Source: Sphingomonas morindae (lineage in GTDB: Bacteria > Pseudomonadota > Alphaproteobacteria > Sphingomonadales > Sphingomonadaceae). From it: a stretch of 64,000 bases of DNA. The notes beneath the pieces were generated by a model. It ran no database searches. It was not told the origin of the DNA and worked only from the letters and a program-made list of their open reading frames with translations. This document shows positions 8,772-19,803 of this stretch, in pieces. Made by a program: the position numbers and the translations under genes. Position 1 is the stretch's first letter. Each line of letters begins with the position of its first letter. The DNA lies in NCBI RefSeq assembly GCF_023822065.1, contig NZ_CP084930.1, positions 1 through 64,000 of the forward strand, read 5' to 3'.

Positions 8772-8877
8772 AAAGAAAAAGCCACCCCGCGCTTTCGCGC
8801 AGGGTGGCCAAGGTTCAGGGAGGAGACGCGCCTGAAAGGCGCGTCGTGCGGGTCGCGAAGGGGGGCGCGACCGCGCA
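8772..8877 (-). ncRNA. Candidate small RNA with an anti-Shine-Dalgarno linker
   Basis: Read on the minus strand, a ~105-base unit has three perfect or near-perfect hairpins. The first is GGTCGCG/CGCGACC (8851-8872), the second GACGCGCC/GGCGCGTC (8825-8845), and the third is a terminator stem GCCACCC/GGGTGGC with an inner CGCG pair (8781-8808). The terminator runs into TTTTTCTTT (8772-8780). Between hairpins two and three lies a single-stranded TCCTCCCTGAACC (8812-8824), complementary to ribosome-binding sites. A well-placed promoter lies upstream. No reading frame fits. The layout resembles alphaproteobacterial anti-SD sRNAs (suhB/alpha-r14-like, 'cuckoo' type). Whether it belongs to any of those families is not established here. 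Confidence 0.65.
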
Positions 8878-8882
8878 TTTCC

Positions 8883-8910
8883 TAAATAGAGACTGTTCGT
8901 GGCCGTTCAA
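8883..8910 (-). promoter_or_regulatory. Promoter for the candidate small RNA
   Basis: On the minus strand TTGAAC (8905-8910) is followed after 16 bases by TATTTA (8883-8888), matching the vegetative -35/-10 layout. Transcription would begin near 8876-8878, a few bases before the first hairpin. Confidence 0.6.
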
Positions 8911-8975
8911 GCACAGTCTTCAAAAAAAGTTCGCATCGCGACGAATCGCTGTTGCGATCGGCCGAAAGCTCCTGT

Positions 8976-9560
8976 TCAGCCGCGCGTCCGCCGCCCGGGC
9001 GCCGCGAATCGGCCCGGCAGCATGCGGTGCAGCACGCCGTCGCGCAGCACCAGCCCGTGGCGCGCCGCGCCGGCGAGATGCAGCGCCACCAGCGCCAGCA
9101 TCGCCCAGCCCATGATCTCGTGCGCCTCGTGCGTCGGGCCGCCCAGCCAGGCGAGCGGCCCCAGCGGCAGCGCCGGCACGGCGAGGCCGCCGATCCAGAA
9201 CGGGCCGCCGCGCGGGCCGGTGGAGGTGAAGATCCAGCCGGTCAGCGGCAACAGCAGCATCAGCGCGTAGAGCAGGCCGTGCACGCCGCGCGCCAGCACA
9301 CGCTCGCGCGCGCCGGCGGGCAGCGGCGGCGGCCGATGGACGAGCCGCCACGCGACTCGCGCCACGGTCAGCACCAGGATGACGAAGCCCAGCGCCTTGT
9401 GGAGCGGGATCGTCCCGCGCAGCAGCGATTCGTGGAGCAGGCCGATCGTCAGATTGGCCAGCACCAGCACCGCGATCACCCAATGGAAGGCCATGGCCAC
9501 GGCGCCGTAGCGCCGCAGCGGCGGTTCCACCCAGGGCCCCATGTCCGCGCGCCCGCTCAT
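8976..9560 (-). CDS. Cytochrome b561-type membrane protein (COG3038)
   Basis: About 194 residues with four transmembrane helices (around 15-35, 45-65, 85-105 and 140-165). Histidines are placed as haem b ligands: AMAFHWVIAV in helix 1, IPLHKALGF in helix 2, and THEAHEIMGW and ALHLAGAARH later. Members carry electrons between quinones and periplasmic acceptors in the inner membrane. The ATG chosen (MSGRADMGPW) lies seven bases after the stop of the SapC gene, so the two are one transcription unit. A start at MGPW six residues later is possible. The acceptor protein is unknown. Confidence 0.85.
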   Translation of the reverse strand: MSGRADMGPWVEPPLRRYGAVAMAFHWVIAVLVLANLTIGLLHESLLRGTIPLHKALGFVILVLTVARVAWRLVHRPPPLPAGARERVLARGVHGLLYALMLLLPLTGWIFTSTGPRGGPFWIGGLAVPALPLGPLAWLGGPTHEAHEIMGWAMLALVALHLAGAARHGLVLRDGVLHRMLPGRFAAPGRRTRG

Positions 9561-9567
9561 CCCCGCC

Positions 9568-10335
9568 TCAGAAGGTCGGCGCGGGCAGCTTGCCCTGCTC
9601 GCTCTGTCGACCGAACAGCTCGGCCAGCTTCTGCAACGAGAAGACATGCGCGTAGATCAGCGGCAGCGCGCCGCTCTGGATCAGCTTGCGCGCGAGATCG
9701 CCGCGCAGGTTGCGCAGCGCCTCTTCCGAGACGATCTGGAAGCCGCGATACACGTAAGGTTCCGGCGCGCCATTGGGCTGGGCCGAAAACTCGCCGTCGA
9801 TCAGCAGCTTGTTCTCGATCAGGTCGCGCACGAAGGCGCCGGTCAGCTGGCTCGCCTGCTCGAACTGCTCGCAGAAGCCGAGCACGCCCTTGGTGAATTC
9901 CGAAGGCGCGCTGCCGTCGAACAGGGCGTCGCCCTCGGCGAAGGCGCCCAGCGCCTCGGCGCTGGGGTCGAAGCAGAGCGAAAGCTCTTCGGTGTCCGGG
10001 CGAAGCCGCGCGAGCATGAAGGGATAGCGGCGCACATAAGCGGGCACATAGGTGGCCGGCTCGCGCAGCATGCCGTCCTCGTCGAAAAATACGTTCACGC
10101 CCTCGTTCAGCCCCATGAGCGCGAGCGGCACGGGGTTTTCGCCCGCCGAGAAGACGATCGGATAATGGCGCTGCGCCTGGATGAACTCCTCGGCGAGCAG
10201 CGGCACGGCATGGACCTGGGCCAGGAACGGCACCTTCTCCGCCGGCCGGAACCGCCAATCGGCATGAAGCGCGCTCGAAAGCGGCGTCAGGTCGTTGTAG
10301 AAAAGCGGCAGGCTCTGCTGCGGCTGGCTGGCCAT
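9568..10335 (-). CDS. SapC family protein
   Basis: 255 residues, cytoplasmic by composition. It has the typical SapC-like core: HAVPLLAEEF, YPIVFSAGENPVPLALMGL and a central ENVNVFFDEDG-like segment (GVNVFFDEDG), then LCFDPSAE and FGRQSEQG near the end. The family was named after an S-layer protein of Campylobacter. In sphingomonads it is often found beside outer-membrane receptor or halogenase loci, and its function is not defined. The start is the ATG of MASQPQQSL; longer frames in this track run back through the oxidase gene in another frame. It is co-directional with the FAD-linked oxidase upstream (47-base gap) and the cytochrome downstream. Confidence 0.85.
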   Translation of the reverse strand: MASQPQQSLPLFYNDLTPLSSALHADWRFRPAEKVPFLAQVHAVPLLAEEFIQAQRHYPIVFSAGENPVPLALMGLNEGVNVFFDEDGMLREPATYVPAYVRRYPFMLARLRPDTEELSLCFDPSAEALGAFAEGDALFDGSAPSEFTKGVLGFCEQFEQASQLTGAFVRDLIENKLLIDGEFSAQPNGAPEPYVYRGFQIVSEEALRNLRGDLARKLIQSGALPLIYAHVFSLQKLAELFGRQSEQGKLPAPTF

Positions 10336-10382
10336 GTCGGTCTGTCTCCCCAATGCGGCCGGATGGCCTCTCCCCGCCGCGT

Positions 10383-11831
10383 CTATGGCGCTGGCGCCGG
10401 CTCTGCAAGCGGCAGCAGCGCGCCGGGGTTGAGGATGCCCGCCGGGTCGAACAGCTGCTTCACCGCGCGCAGCCCCGCCAGCCGGTCCGGTTCGCCCAGC
10501 GCCGCGAAGTCGTCGCGCTTGAAGCGGCCGATGCCATGCTCGGCCGAAAGCGTGCCGCCCGCGTCGAGCACGAGCCCGTGGACGAAGCGCGACACCGCCG
10601 CCGCCTCGCGCGCGAACCAGGCGCGATCGTCTGCGTCCCGCGGCGCGCGCACGTTGAAATGCACGTTGCCGTCGCCGAGATGGCCGAAGGCGATCGGCCG
10701 GGCGCCGGCGAAGCGCGCCGCCACCGCCGCGCTTGCCGTTTCGATGAAGCCCGGCATGGCGGCGACGGGCACGGCGATGTCGTGCTTGGCGGCCAGCCCG
10801 TCGCGCGCCTCGGCTTCGGACAGGCTCTCGCGCAGCCTCCACAAGGCTTCGGCCTGGCGCTCATTCTGCGCCAGCACGGCATCGGCGAGGCCGCCGCGCT
10901 CTGCCTCGGCGGCGAGCGCGGCCTCGAGCGCGGGCGCCACCGCCGCGTCGCCCACGGCCTCGATCAGGACATGCCAGCGATGCGCGCCGGCGAGCGGCGC
11001 CTGGGTCCCGGGAATATGGCGCAGCACCAGCGCCAGCCCCTCCTCCGGGATCAGCTCGAAGCTCTCCACCGCCTCGCCCAGCCGATCTTCCAGCCGGCGC
11101 AGCAGCGTCAGCGCCGCCCCCGCGTCGTCGAGCCCGATCCACGCCACGGCGCGGGCGCGGAAGGCCGGCACCAGCCGCAGCGTGGCGGCGGTCACCAGGC
11201 CCAGCGTGCCCTCGGCGCCGATCAGCAGCTGCTTCAGATCATAGCCCCGATTGTCCTTGCGCAGCGGCGTCAGCTGCTCCAGCCGCAGGCCATTGCCGAA
11301 CACACCCTCCAGCCCCAGCACCAGCGCGCGCATCGGCCCGAAGCGCAGCACCTGCGTGCCCCCGGCATTGGTGGAGATCAGCCCGCCCACCGTGGCATTG
11401 CCCTTGGCGGCGAGCGAAAGGGGGAAGCGGCGGCCGTGCGCGGCGGCGGCCTCGTGGAGGTCGGCCAGCACCACCCCGGCCTCGGCGGTGATGGCGTTAT
11501 CCTCGGGCGAGACGGCGCGGATCCGCTGCATCCGCCGCAGCGAGACGAGCAGCGCGCCCGGCCCGTCGGCCGGCGGCGTCGCGCCGCCCACCATCGAGCT
11601 GTTGCCCCCCTGCGGCACCAGCGCCACCCGCGCCTCGGCGGCGGCCGCCACCACGAAGGCGGCCTCGTCCAGCGTCGCGGGCGCGACCAGCGCCGCCGCC
11701 GCGCCCGTCATCCGGCGGCGCCAGTCGGTCAGCCACGGCGCGAGCGCGGCGGGATCCTGGGTGAAGCCGGCCGGGCCGAGCCGATCGGCCAGGCGCGCGA
11801 GCAGCGCGGCGGAGGGCGGAGCGAGGGACAT
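10383..11831 (-). CDS. FAD-binding oxidoreductase (D-lactate / 2-hydroxyglutarate dehydrogenase-like)
   Basis: 482 residues. The N-terminal PCMH FAD-binding domain (about 40-225) has VPQGGNSSMVGGA and GNATVGGLISTNAGG. The C-terminal FAD-linked oxidase domain (about 230-475) ends with AFGHLGDGNVHFNV and LSAEHGIGRFKRD, both of which carry metal- or substrate-binding His/Asp residues in the D-2-hydroxyacid dehydrogenase group. It should oxidise a D-2-hydroxy acid to the 2-oxo acid and pass electrons to a quinone or electron-transfer flavoprotein. The exact substrate (lactate, 2-hydroxyglutarate, glycolate) cannot be settled. It precedes sapC and cytochrome b561 on the minus strand, which makes an electron-transfer unit plausible. 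Confidence 0.88.
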   Translation of the reverse strand: MSLAPPSAALLARLADRLGPAGFTQDPAALAPWLTDWRRRMTGAAAALVAPATLDEAAFVVAAAAEARVALVPQGGNSSMVGGATPPADGPGALLVSLRRMQRIRAVSPEDNAITAEAGVVLADLHEAAAAHGRRFPLSLAAKGNATVGGLISTNAGGTQVLRFGPMRALVLGLEGVFGNGLRLEQLTPLRKDNRGYDLKQLLIGAEGTLGLVTAATLRLVPAFRARAVAWIGLDDAGAALTLLRRLEDRLGEAVESFELIPEEGLALVLRHIPGTQAPLAGAHRWHVLIEAVGDAAVAPALEAALAAEAERGGLADAVLAQNERQAEALWRLRESLSEAEARDGLAAKHDIAVPVAAMPGFIETASAAVAARFAGARPIAFGHLGDGNVHFNVRAPRDADDRAWFAREAAAVSRFVHGLVLDAGGTLSAEHGIGRFKRDDFAALGEPDRLAGLRAVKQLFDPAGILNPGALLPLAEPAPAP

Positions 11832-11965
11832 GGCGCGCGCTCTATCGGCTTGGCGGCCGGCGGGAAAGCCGCCAGCGGGCGGCGCGCGGCCGATCAGTTC
11901 ATCCCGCGTTCAAGCGCGGCTCCGCACGCGGCATCTGTCATGCTGAAACCCACTATCGGCCGGTG

Positions 11966-12397
11966 ATGCTGCTGCTTCTCGCCGCCTTGGCGACGGCGTC
12001 CCCCCATGCTCCGCCGCATCGCGCCGCGCCGCCGCACCGCGCCGTCGCGCCGGCGCGCAAGGTGCTGCGCGTGCCCGCGCGGCATCGCCTCGGCGTGCCG
12101 CCCGCATTGCCGCATTTCCAGGAGCGGCGCGGCCCGCGCTGCATCGATGCCAATGCCATCGCCGGCGCCGCCGTCACCGCGCCCGACGGCGTCGACCTGA
12201 TCCTCAAGGGCGGCAAGCGGGTCCGCGCCGCGCTCGACGAGGCCTGCCCCGCGCTCGATTATTACGAGGGCTTCTATGTGTCGCCCACGCCCGATGGCCG
12301 CATCTGCGCCGATCGCGATGTCATCCGCACCCGCTCGGGCGGCGCCTGCGAGATCGATCGCTTCCGCCTGCTGGTGCCCGAAAAACCCACCAAATGA
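11966..12397 (+). CDS. Small secreted hypothetical protein
   Basis: 143 residues. It begins with a hydrophobic signal-like segment (MLLLLAALATAS, cleavage probably after ATA/SPHA) and then a His/Pro-rich linker. The mature part has four cysteines (RRGPRCID, DEACPALD, GRICADRD, GGACEIDRF), likely forming two disulfides in the periplasm. A GTG one codon earlier is an alternative start. I do not recognise the family. It stands alone between the oxidase gene (divergent) and the helicase gene, 88 bases before the latter. It is probably a conserved sphingomonad envelope protein, judging only by its tidy coding pattern. Confidence 0.72.
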   Translation: MLLLLAALATASPHAPPHRAAPPHRAVAPARKVLRVPARHRLGVPPALPHFQERRGPRCIDANAIAGAAVTAPDGVDLILKGGKRVRAALDEACPALDYYEGFYVSPTPDGRICADRDVIRTRSGGACEIDRFRLLVPEKPTK

Positions 12398-12485
12398 GCC
12401 TTGCGCTTGACTTTGGGCGAGCAACGGCACAGGGCGGAGGCGATGCCAGCCGCCGCCTTGTGGGTGGCCGATCCCGGACGCATGC

Positions 12486-13874
12486 ATGACCTTCGCCGAT
12501 CTCGGCCTTTCCGATGAGTTGCTCCGCGCCGTAGCCGATTCCGGCTATACCGAGCCCACGCCCATCCAGCGGCAGGCGATCCCGCCCGTGCTGATGAACC
12601 GCGATCTGATCGCGATCGCGCAGACCGGCACCGGCAAGACCGCCAGCTTCGTCCTGCCGATGATCGACATTCTCGCCCATGGCCGGGCGCGGGCGCGGAT
12701 GCCGCGCTCGCTGATCCTCGAGCCGACACGCGAACTGGCCGCCCAGGTCGCCGAAAATTTCGAGAAATACGGCAAATATCACAAGCTCTCGATGGCGCTG
12801 CTGATCGGTGGCGTGCAGATGGGCGATCAGGTCGCGGCGCTCGAGCGCGGCGTCGATGTGCTGATCGCCACGCCCGGCCGGCTGATGGATCTGTTCGGGC
12901 GCGGCAAGATCCTGCTCACCGGCTGTTCGCTGCTCGTCATCGACGAGGCGGACCGCATGCTCGATATGGGCTTCATCCCCGATATCGAGGAAATCTGCAC
13001 CAAGCTGCCCGCCACCCGCCAGACCCTGCTCTTCTCCGCCACCATGCCGGCGCCGATCAAGAAGCTGGCGGATCGCTTCCAGTCCAATCCCAAGCAGATC
13101 GAGATCGCGCGCGTCGGCACCACCAACGCCTCGATCACCCAGGCGCTGGTCGAGACGAGCAACCGCGCCAAGCGCGAGACGCTGCGCGGCCTGCTCCGCG
13201 CCGAGGATGTCCGCACCGCCATCATCTTCGCCAACCGCAAGACGACGGTGCGCGAGCTGAACCAGTCGCTCCGCCGCAACGGCTTCGCCTCGGGCGAGAT
13301 CCATGGCGACATGGACCAGCCCGCCCGGCTGCGCGAGCTGGAGCGGTTCAAGGCGGGCGAAATCAACCTCCTGGTCGCCTCCGATGTCGCCGCGCGCGGG
13401 CTCGACATCAAGGGCGTGAGCCACGTCTTCAACTTCGATGCGCCCTGGCACCCGGACGATTATGTCCACCGGATCGGCCGCACCGGCCGCGCCGGCGCCA
13501 CCGGCAAGGCCTTCACGCTGATCACCGAGGACGATGCCGAGGCGATCGCCAATATCGAGAAGCTGACGGGGCAGACCATCCCGCGCATCGCCGCGCCCGA
13601 TGCCGGCCGCCCCGCCCGCGCCGAGGCCGAGGAGGAGGCGCCGGCGCCGCGCCGCGAGCGTTCGGCCCGCGCCGGGCGCGGCGAGCGCGCCACCCGCGCC
13701 GACGAGCCGGCCCGCGCCCCCCGCGCCGCCGCCCCGCGCGAGGAGCGCGCCGTCGCCCCGCGCGCGGAGCGTGCCGCGCGCACCGCGCCGCCCGCCACCG
13801 GCCCCGCCGGCGAGGGCGATGCCGGGTGGAACGGGCCGGTACCCGCTTTTCTGGCGATTGGCATCGCCGGATAG
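12486..13874 (+). CDS. rhlE: DEAD-box ATP-dependent RNA helicase, RhlE-like
   Basis: 462 residues. The Q motif (TPIQRQAIPP), Walker A (AQTGTGKT), PTRELAAQV, the DEAD box (VIDEADRML), SATMP, GLDIKGVSHVFNFD and HRIGRTGRAG are all intact in order, giving two RecA-like lobes over residues 1-370. The last ~90 residues are Arg/Ala/Glu-rich and disordered, typical of RhlE-type tails that bind RNA. It unwinds RNA duplexes in ribosome assembly or RNA decay. No clear Shine-Dalgarno is visible before the ATG, and a short upstream region (89 bases) separates it from the secreted protein gene. Confidence 0.92.
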   Translation: MTFADLGLSDELLRAVADSGYTEPTPIQRQAIPPVLMNRDLIAIAQTGTGKTASFVLPMIDILAHGRARARMPRSLILEPTRELAAQVAENFEKYGKYHKLSMALLIGGVQMGDQVAALERGVDVLIATPGRLMDLFGRGKILLTGCSLLVIDEADRMLDMGFIPDIEEICTKLPATRQTLLFSATMPAPIKKLADRFQSNPKQIEIARVGTTNASITQALVETSNRAKRETLRGLLRAEDVRTAIIFANRKTTVRELNQSLRRNGFASGEIHGDMDQPARLRELERFKAGEINLLVASDVAARGLDIKGVSHVFNFDAPWHPDDYVHRIGRTGRAGATGKAFTLITEDDAEAIANIEKLTGQTIPRIAAPDAGRPARAEAEEEAPAPRRERSARAGRGERATRADEPARAPRAAAPREERAVAPRAERAARTAPPATGPAGEGDAGWNGPVPAFLAIGIAG

Positions 13875-13972
13875 CCTCGGGGCTTACCTCTTCTTTACTA
13901 GCGCTTAGTAGAAGAGCGTCAGACGCGGACGGGCCGGGGCCCGCCCGGCGAAAACAGACGAGACCCGAATCG

Positions 13973-14974
13973 GTGAGCGACGACTCCAGCCTCTTTGCCA
14001 AGATCGGCGCGTTGCTCAGCGAGGCCGGCCTCGAGCCGACCCCGCACAATTACGAATTTTTCTACCGCTACGCGACCGGCGCGGACAAGCAGCTGATCGC
14101 GGCGGTGGATACGGTCCGCGCCGCCGGCCAGCCGCTCAACAACCGCATCGTCGGCACGATCCGGCGCGAGCTGTTCGGCGCCGGCGGCGGCCTTGGCCGC
14201 GTGATCGAGAATGCCGAGCGCGAGCTGGGCCGGATGGTCGATTATGTCGAGCAGTCGGATGCCGACACGCGCGAATATCGCGACCGGCTGGATCGCAGCG
14301 CCGTCGATCACGCCACCACGCTCGATCGCCAGAAGGCGGTGCTCGCCGACATGGTGGAGGCCACCAACGCCATCCTCAGCCAGACCGACAAGCTCCAGAG
14401 CGAGCTGGCGCGCTCGGCGCGCGAGATCGACGCGCTCAAGGCCGATCTCGAGATCGCGCGCACCGAATCGCGCTCCGATCCGCTCACCGGGCTCGCCAAC
14501 CGCAAGGCGTGTTGCGATTATCTCGGCGCCCAGCTGCCGCGCGCCGCGCGCGACCAGAAGCAGCTCAGCCTGATCTTCCTCGATATCGATCACTTCAAGC
14601 GCGTGAATGACCGCTTCGGCCACCGCACCGGCGACGAGGTGCTGCGGCTGGTCGGCCAGACGCTCGAGCGCAGCTTCCACGGCGTCGGCTTCGCCGCGCG
14701 CTGGGGCGGCGAGGAATTCGTGGTGGTGATGCCCGGCGCCAGCGCGCCCCAGGCCGCCGCCTATGCCGATCGCTTCCGCGAGACGATCGGCGCGCGCGCC
14801 GTCAAGGTGCGCGGCACCGGCGAGGAGATCGGCCGCGTCACCCTCTCCATGGGCATCTCCGAACTGGTCAAGAACGACACTATCCAGTCGCTGGTCGATC
14901 GTGCCGACCAGGCGCTCTACGAGGCCAAGGAAGGCGGCCGCGATCGCGTGATCTGCTCGCGCGCGGCGGCCTGA
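13973..14974 (+). CDS. Diguanylate cyclase (GGDEF protein) with helical N-terminal domain
   Basis: 333 residues, cytosolic. The N-terminal ~165 residues are helical. Their segment LEPTPHNYEFFYRYATG resembles the regulatory region found in several alphaproteobacterial cyclases, and a coiled coil (about 100-165) links it to the GGDEF domain. The active site reads GGEEF (~245-249), a functional variant. The four residues at the usual inhibitory-site position (HGVG) are not RxxD, so product inhibition is probably lost. A GTG start at 13973 is chosen: the longer ATG frame overlaps the helicase gene, and the residues from VSDDSSLF onward begin the family-like sequence. It makes c-di-GMP from two GTP. 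Confidence 0.87.
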   Translation: MSDDSSLFAKIGALLSEAGLEPTPHNYEFFYRYATGADKQLIAAVDTVRAAGQPLNNRIVGTIRRELFGAGGGLGRVIENAERELGRMVDYVEQSDADTREYRDRLDRSAVDHATTLDRQKAVLADMVEATNAILSQTDKLQSELARSAREIDALKADLEIARTESRSDPLTGLANRKACCDYLGAQLPRAARDQKQLSLIFLDIDHFKRVNDRFGHRTGDEVLRLVGQTLERSFHGVGFAARWGGEEFVVVMPGASAPQAAAYADRFRETIGARAVKVRGTGEEIGRVTLSMGISELVKNDTIQSLVDRADQALYEAKEGGRDRVICSRAAA

Positions 14975-14984
14975 TCGGCGCGCC

Positions 14985-17240
<2,256 letters not shown>

Positions 17241-17951
17241 TCAGTGCCGCCGGCGCGTCGGCGTGACGGGCGTGACCGGCGTCGGCGTGATCGGGCCCGA
17301 CGGCAGCGCGGCGGGCGCCTGCACCGGCGGCGGCGGCGCCAGCTGCGCGGCGGTGAGCGGCGGCACGTCGCCGATCGAGGCGCGCACGATCCGCGTCGGC
17401 GTCGCCGGCGGCTCACCCCGCTGGATGGCATCGACATAGGCCATGCCCGAAACCACGCGGCCGAACACGGTATAATGCCGGTCCAGCTTCAGATTGGGCA
17501 TGAACATGATGTAGAACTGGCTGTTGGCGCTGTTCTCGTCGGCGGCGCGGGCGGCCGCCACGGCGCCGCGCACATGCGGCAGGTCGTTGAACTCGGCCGG
17601 CACGTCGGGCAGCGTCGAGCCGCCCTCGCCGGTGCCCTTCGGATCGCCGCCCTGGGCCATGAAGCCCTCGATCACGCGGTGGAACATCAGCCCGTTGTAG
17701 AAGCCCTGCGCGGTCAGCGTCTTGATCCGCTCGACCATCTTGGGCGCCATGTCCGGCCGCAGCTGGATCACCACCCGGCCGCCATCGGACAGATCGAGAT
17801 TCCACTCATTGTCCGGGGTGAGCTTGGGCGGCAGGAAATCCTCCACCCGGCTCGCCGTGCCCGCGGCCTGGATCTTGGTGGTCTTTTTGGCGAGCGCCGG
17901 GCTGGCCACGGCAAGGCAGGCGGCGAAGGTCAGAAGCGCGGATCGTATCAT
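17241..17951 (-). CDS. Periplasmic peptidyl-prolyl cis-trans isomerase (cyclophilin)
   Basis: 236 residues. A signal peptide is clear: [21 protein letters not shown]. The cyclophilin domain (about 50-195) has [17 protein letters not shown] with the catalytic Arg and Phe, [11 protein letters not shown] and [16 protein letters not shown] proline/threonine-rich tail of about 40 residues follows. It speeds proline isomerisation in proteins folding in the periplasm. It lies between coaD and queA on the minus strand with short gaps, a common order in sphingomonads. Only one such gene is present, whereas related genomes sometimes carry two in tandem. Confidence 0.92.
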   Translation of the reverse strand: MIRSALLTFAACLAVASPALAKKTTKIQAAGTASRVEDFLPPKLTPDNEWNLDLSDGGRVVIQLRPDMAPKMVERIKTLTAQGFYNGLMFHRVIEGFMAQGGDPKGTGEGGSTLPDVPAEFNDLPHVRGAVAAARAADENSANSQFYIMFMPNLKLDRHYTVFGRVVSGMAYVDAIQRGEPPATPTRIVRASIGDVPPLTAAQLAPPPPVQAPAALPSGPITPTPVTPVTPTRRRH

Positions 17952-18020
17952 GTTGAGGGCCGTGGCTCCGGGATCGGCGAAAGTAGCGGGTGTTGCCCTA
18001 GCCTAATGGCAGGCGCTTGC

Positions 18021-18527
18021 CTATTGCTGAACGGCCCTTTCGCCCACCCGCCGCGCCACGTCTCCGGCGATGGCGGGGCTCACGAAGCGGCGGATGTCGC
18101 CGCCATAGAGCGCGATCTCCTTGACCAGCCGCGAGGCGATCGGCTGCAGCGCCACATCGGCCATCAGGAAGAGCGTCTCGATGCCGGGATCGAGCTGCTG
18201 GTTCATCCCCGCCATCTGGTACTCATATTCGAAATCGGCGACGGCACGCAGCCCGCGCACGATCACCGAGGCGCCCTGGGCGCGCGCGAAATGGATCAGC
18301 AGCGAGTCGAACGCCACCACCTCGATCGCCGCGCCGTCCAGCCCCTCGGCCTCGCGCCGCACCATCGCCAGCCGCTCCTCGATGCTGAACATCGGCGTCT
18401 TGGACGGATTGGTCGTCACGCCGATCACCAGCCGGTCGACCAGCCGCGCCGCGCGCCGGAAAATATCCATATGGCCGAGCGTGACCGGGTCGAACGTGCC
18501 CGGGTAGAGGCCGATCCGTTCCTGCAT
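18021..18527 (-). CDS. coaD: Phosphopantetheine adenylyltransferase
   Basis: 168 residues. It adenylates 4'-phosphopantetheine to dephospho-CoA, the penultimate step of CoA synthesis. It has the nucleotidyltransferase signature GTFDPVTLGHMDI (the TLGH motif), VIRGLRAVADFEYE and the late SRLVKEIALYGGD. The start MQERIGLYPG fits the family. The gene starts eight bases after the stop of ispA and is followed by the cyclophilin gene. It is cytosolic and essential in most bacteria. Confidence 0.96.
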   Translation of the reverse strand: MQERIGLYPGTFDPVTLGHMDIFRRAARLVDRLVIGVTTNPSKTPMFSIEERLAMVRREAEGLDGAAIEVVAFDSLLIHFARAQGASVIVRGLRAVADFEYEYQMAGMNQQLDPGIETLFLMADVALQPIASRLVKEIALYGGDIRRFVSPAIAGDVARRVGERAVQQ

Positions 18528-18535
18528 GACCGGCC

Positions 18536-19438
18536 CTAGTGATCTCGTTCGACGACATAGCGCGCGATCGCGCGCAGCAGGTCGGCCTCGGCGCCCCAGC
18601 CCGAAAGATGCGCCACCGCCTGGTCCACCAGCATCGCCGCCTGGGTGCGGGCGCGCTCCACGCCCAGCAGCGAGACGAAGGTGGCCTTGCCGGCCTCCGC
18701 ATCCTTGCCCGTCGCCTTGCCGACGATCGCGGCATCGCCCTCCACGTCGAGCAGATCGTCGGCGATCTGGAAGGCGAGGCCGAGATCGCGCGCATAGGCG
18801 CGCAGCATCTTGCGCCCGGCCGGCGGCACATGGCCGAGTATGGCGCCCATCTCGAGGCACACGCCGATCAGCGCGCCGGTCTTGAGTTGCTGGAGCCGGG
18901 TGGTGGTGGCGAGGTCGAAGCGCGTCTCCTCGGCCATCAGGTCCATCATCTGGCCGCCCGCCATGCCCGCCGGGCCGCTCGCGCGCGACAGTTCGAAGGT
19001 GAGTTCGGCGCGCACGAAGGGATCGGCATGGGTGCGCGGATCGGCGGCGATCTCGAAGGCGAGCGCGTGCAGCGAGTCGCCCGCCAGCACCGCCACCGCC
19101 TCGCCGAACTGCTTGTGCACCGTGGGCTTGCCGCGGCGCATATCGTCATCGTCCATGCACGGCATGTCGTCGTGGATGAGGCTGTAGACATGCACGCATT
19201 CCACCGCCAGGCCGGCGCGCAGCGCGCTGTGGCGGTCGACGTTGAACAGCCCCGCCGAGGCCGCCACCAGCAGCGGCCGCAGCCGCTTGCCGCCGCCGAT
19301 CGCGGCATGGCGCATCGCCTCGTAGAGTATGGCGCGGGGATCGTCGGGAACCGCGAGCACCTCGTCGAACAGGGCGTCGATCGCGGTGGCGACCTCGGCC
19401 ATCGCCTCTTTCAGCGCGGGGGTGGTGAAGCTGGCCAT
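18536..19438 (-). CDS. ispA: Polyprenyl (farnesyl/geranyl) diphosphate synthase
   Basis: 300 residues. Trans-prenyltransferase motifs are complete: GGGKRLRPLLV, the first Asp-rich motif DDMPCMDDDDMRRGKPT, GDSLHALAFE, and the second Asp-rich motif FQIADDLLD. It condenses isopentenyl diphosphate with dimethylallyl/geranyl diphosphate to C15 (possibly C10). The small residues before the first Asp-rich motif (HVYSLIHDD) match short-chain synthases. The start is the ATG (MASFTTPAL) four bases after the xseB stop; another in-frame ATG (MASETMAS) lies four codons upstream inside xseB. The association with xseB is ancient and typical. Confidence 0.95.
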   Translation of the reverse strand: MASFTTPALKEAMAEVATAIDALFDEVLAVPDDPRAILYEAMRHAAIGGGKRLRPLLVAASAGLFNVDRHSALRAGLAVECVHVYSLIHDDMPCMDDDDMRRGKPTVHKQFGEAVAVLAGDSLHALAFEIAADPRTHADPFVRAELTFELSRASGPAGMAGGQMMDLMAEETRFDLATTTRLQQLKTGALIGVCLEMGAILGHVPPAGRKMLRAYARDLGLAFQIADDLLDVEGDAAIVGKATGKDAEAGKATFVSLLGVERARTQAAMLVDQAVAHLSGWGAEADLLRAIARYVVERDH

Positions 19439-19442
19439 GGTC

Positions 19443-19688
19443 TCACTTGCCATCGAACGGGCTCGTGCCGGCGGCGGCGCCGTCGGGGGCGATCTGGATG
19501 GACTCGATCCGCGCCTGGGCGGCCTTGAGGCGCTGCTCGCACTGGGCGCGCAGCCGATCGCCTTCGGCGTAGAGGGCGATCGACTCTTCCAGCGGCACAT
19601 CGCCGCCTTCAAGCTGTTGCACGATGGTTTCAAGCCGCTTGAGCGCATCCTCGAAGCTCAGAGCGGCGATGTCGGCCTGGTCAGTCAT
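19443..19688 (-). CDS. xseB: Exodeoxyribonuclease VII small subunit
   Basis: 81 residues. The XseB core is [32 protein letters not shown] followed by a coiled region with [17 protein letters not shown], characteristic of the small subunit that multimerises with XseA to degrade single-stranded DNA to oligonucleotides. The in-frame ATG at [10 protein letters not shown] is preferred over one nine codons upstream because the family begins close to this point. It lies directly upstream of ispA; xseA is not in the window. Confidence 0.94.
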   Translation of the reverse strand: MTDQADIAALSFEDALKRLETIVQQLEGGDVPLEESIALYAEGDRLRAQCEQRLKAAQARIESIQIAPDGAAAGTSPFDGK

Positions 19689-19803
19689 GCGCCGCTTGTG
19701 GCGGTCGGTGCCCAAGCGGTCAAGCTGGCGCAGCCATTAACGAGGGATAGAAATCCGCGTGGCCGGCCGGGGCGCGGCGGGCGCCCGGCCGGGGGGAGCG
19801 CGG

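Noticed and set aside
8920-9483. 187-residue alternative minus-strand frame in the cytochrome b561 region
   Set aside because: It lacks the haem histidines and membrane helices that the 8976-9560 frame shows.
13826-13972. Longer ATG start for the diguanylate cyclase
   Set aside because: It would overlap the end of the helicase gene and add residues of no character; GTG at 13973 begins the conserved sequence.
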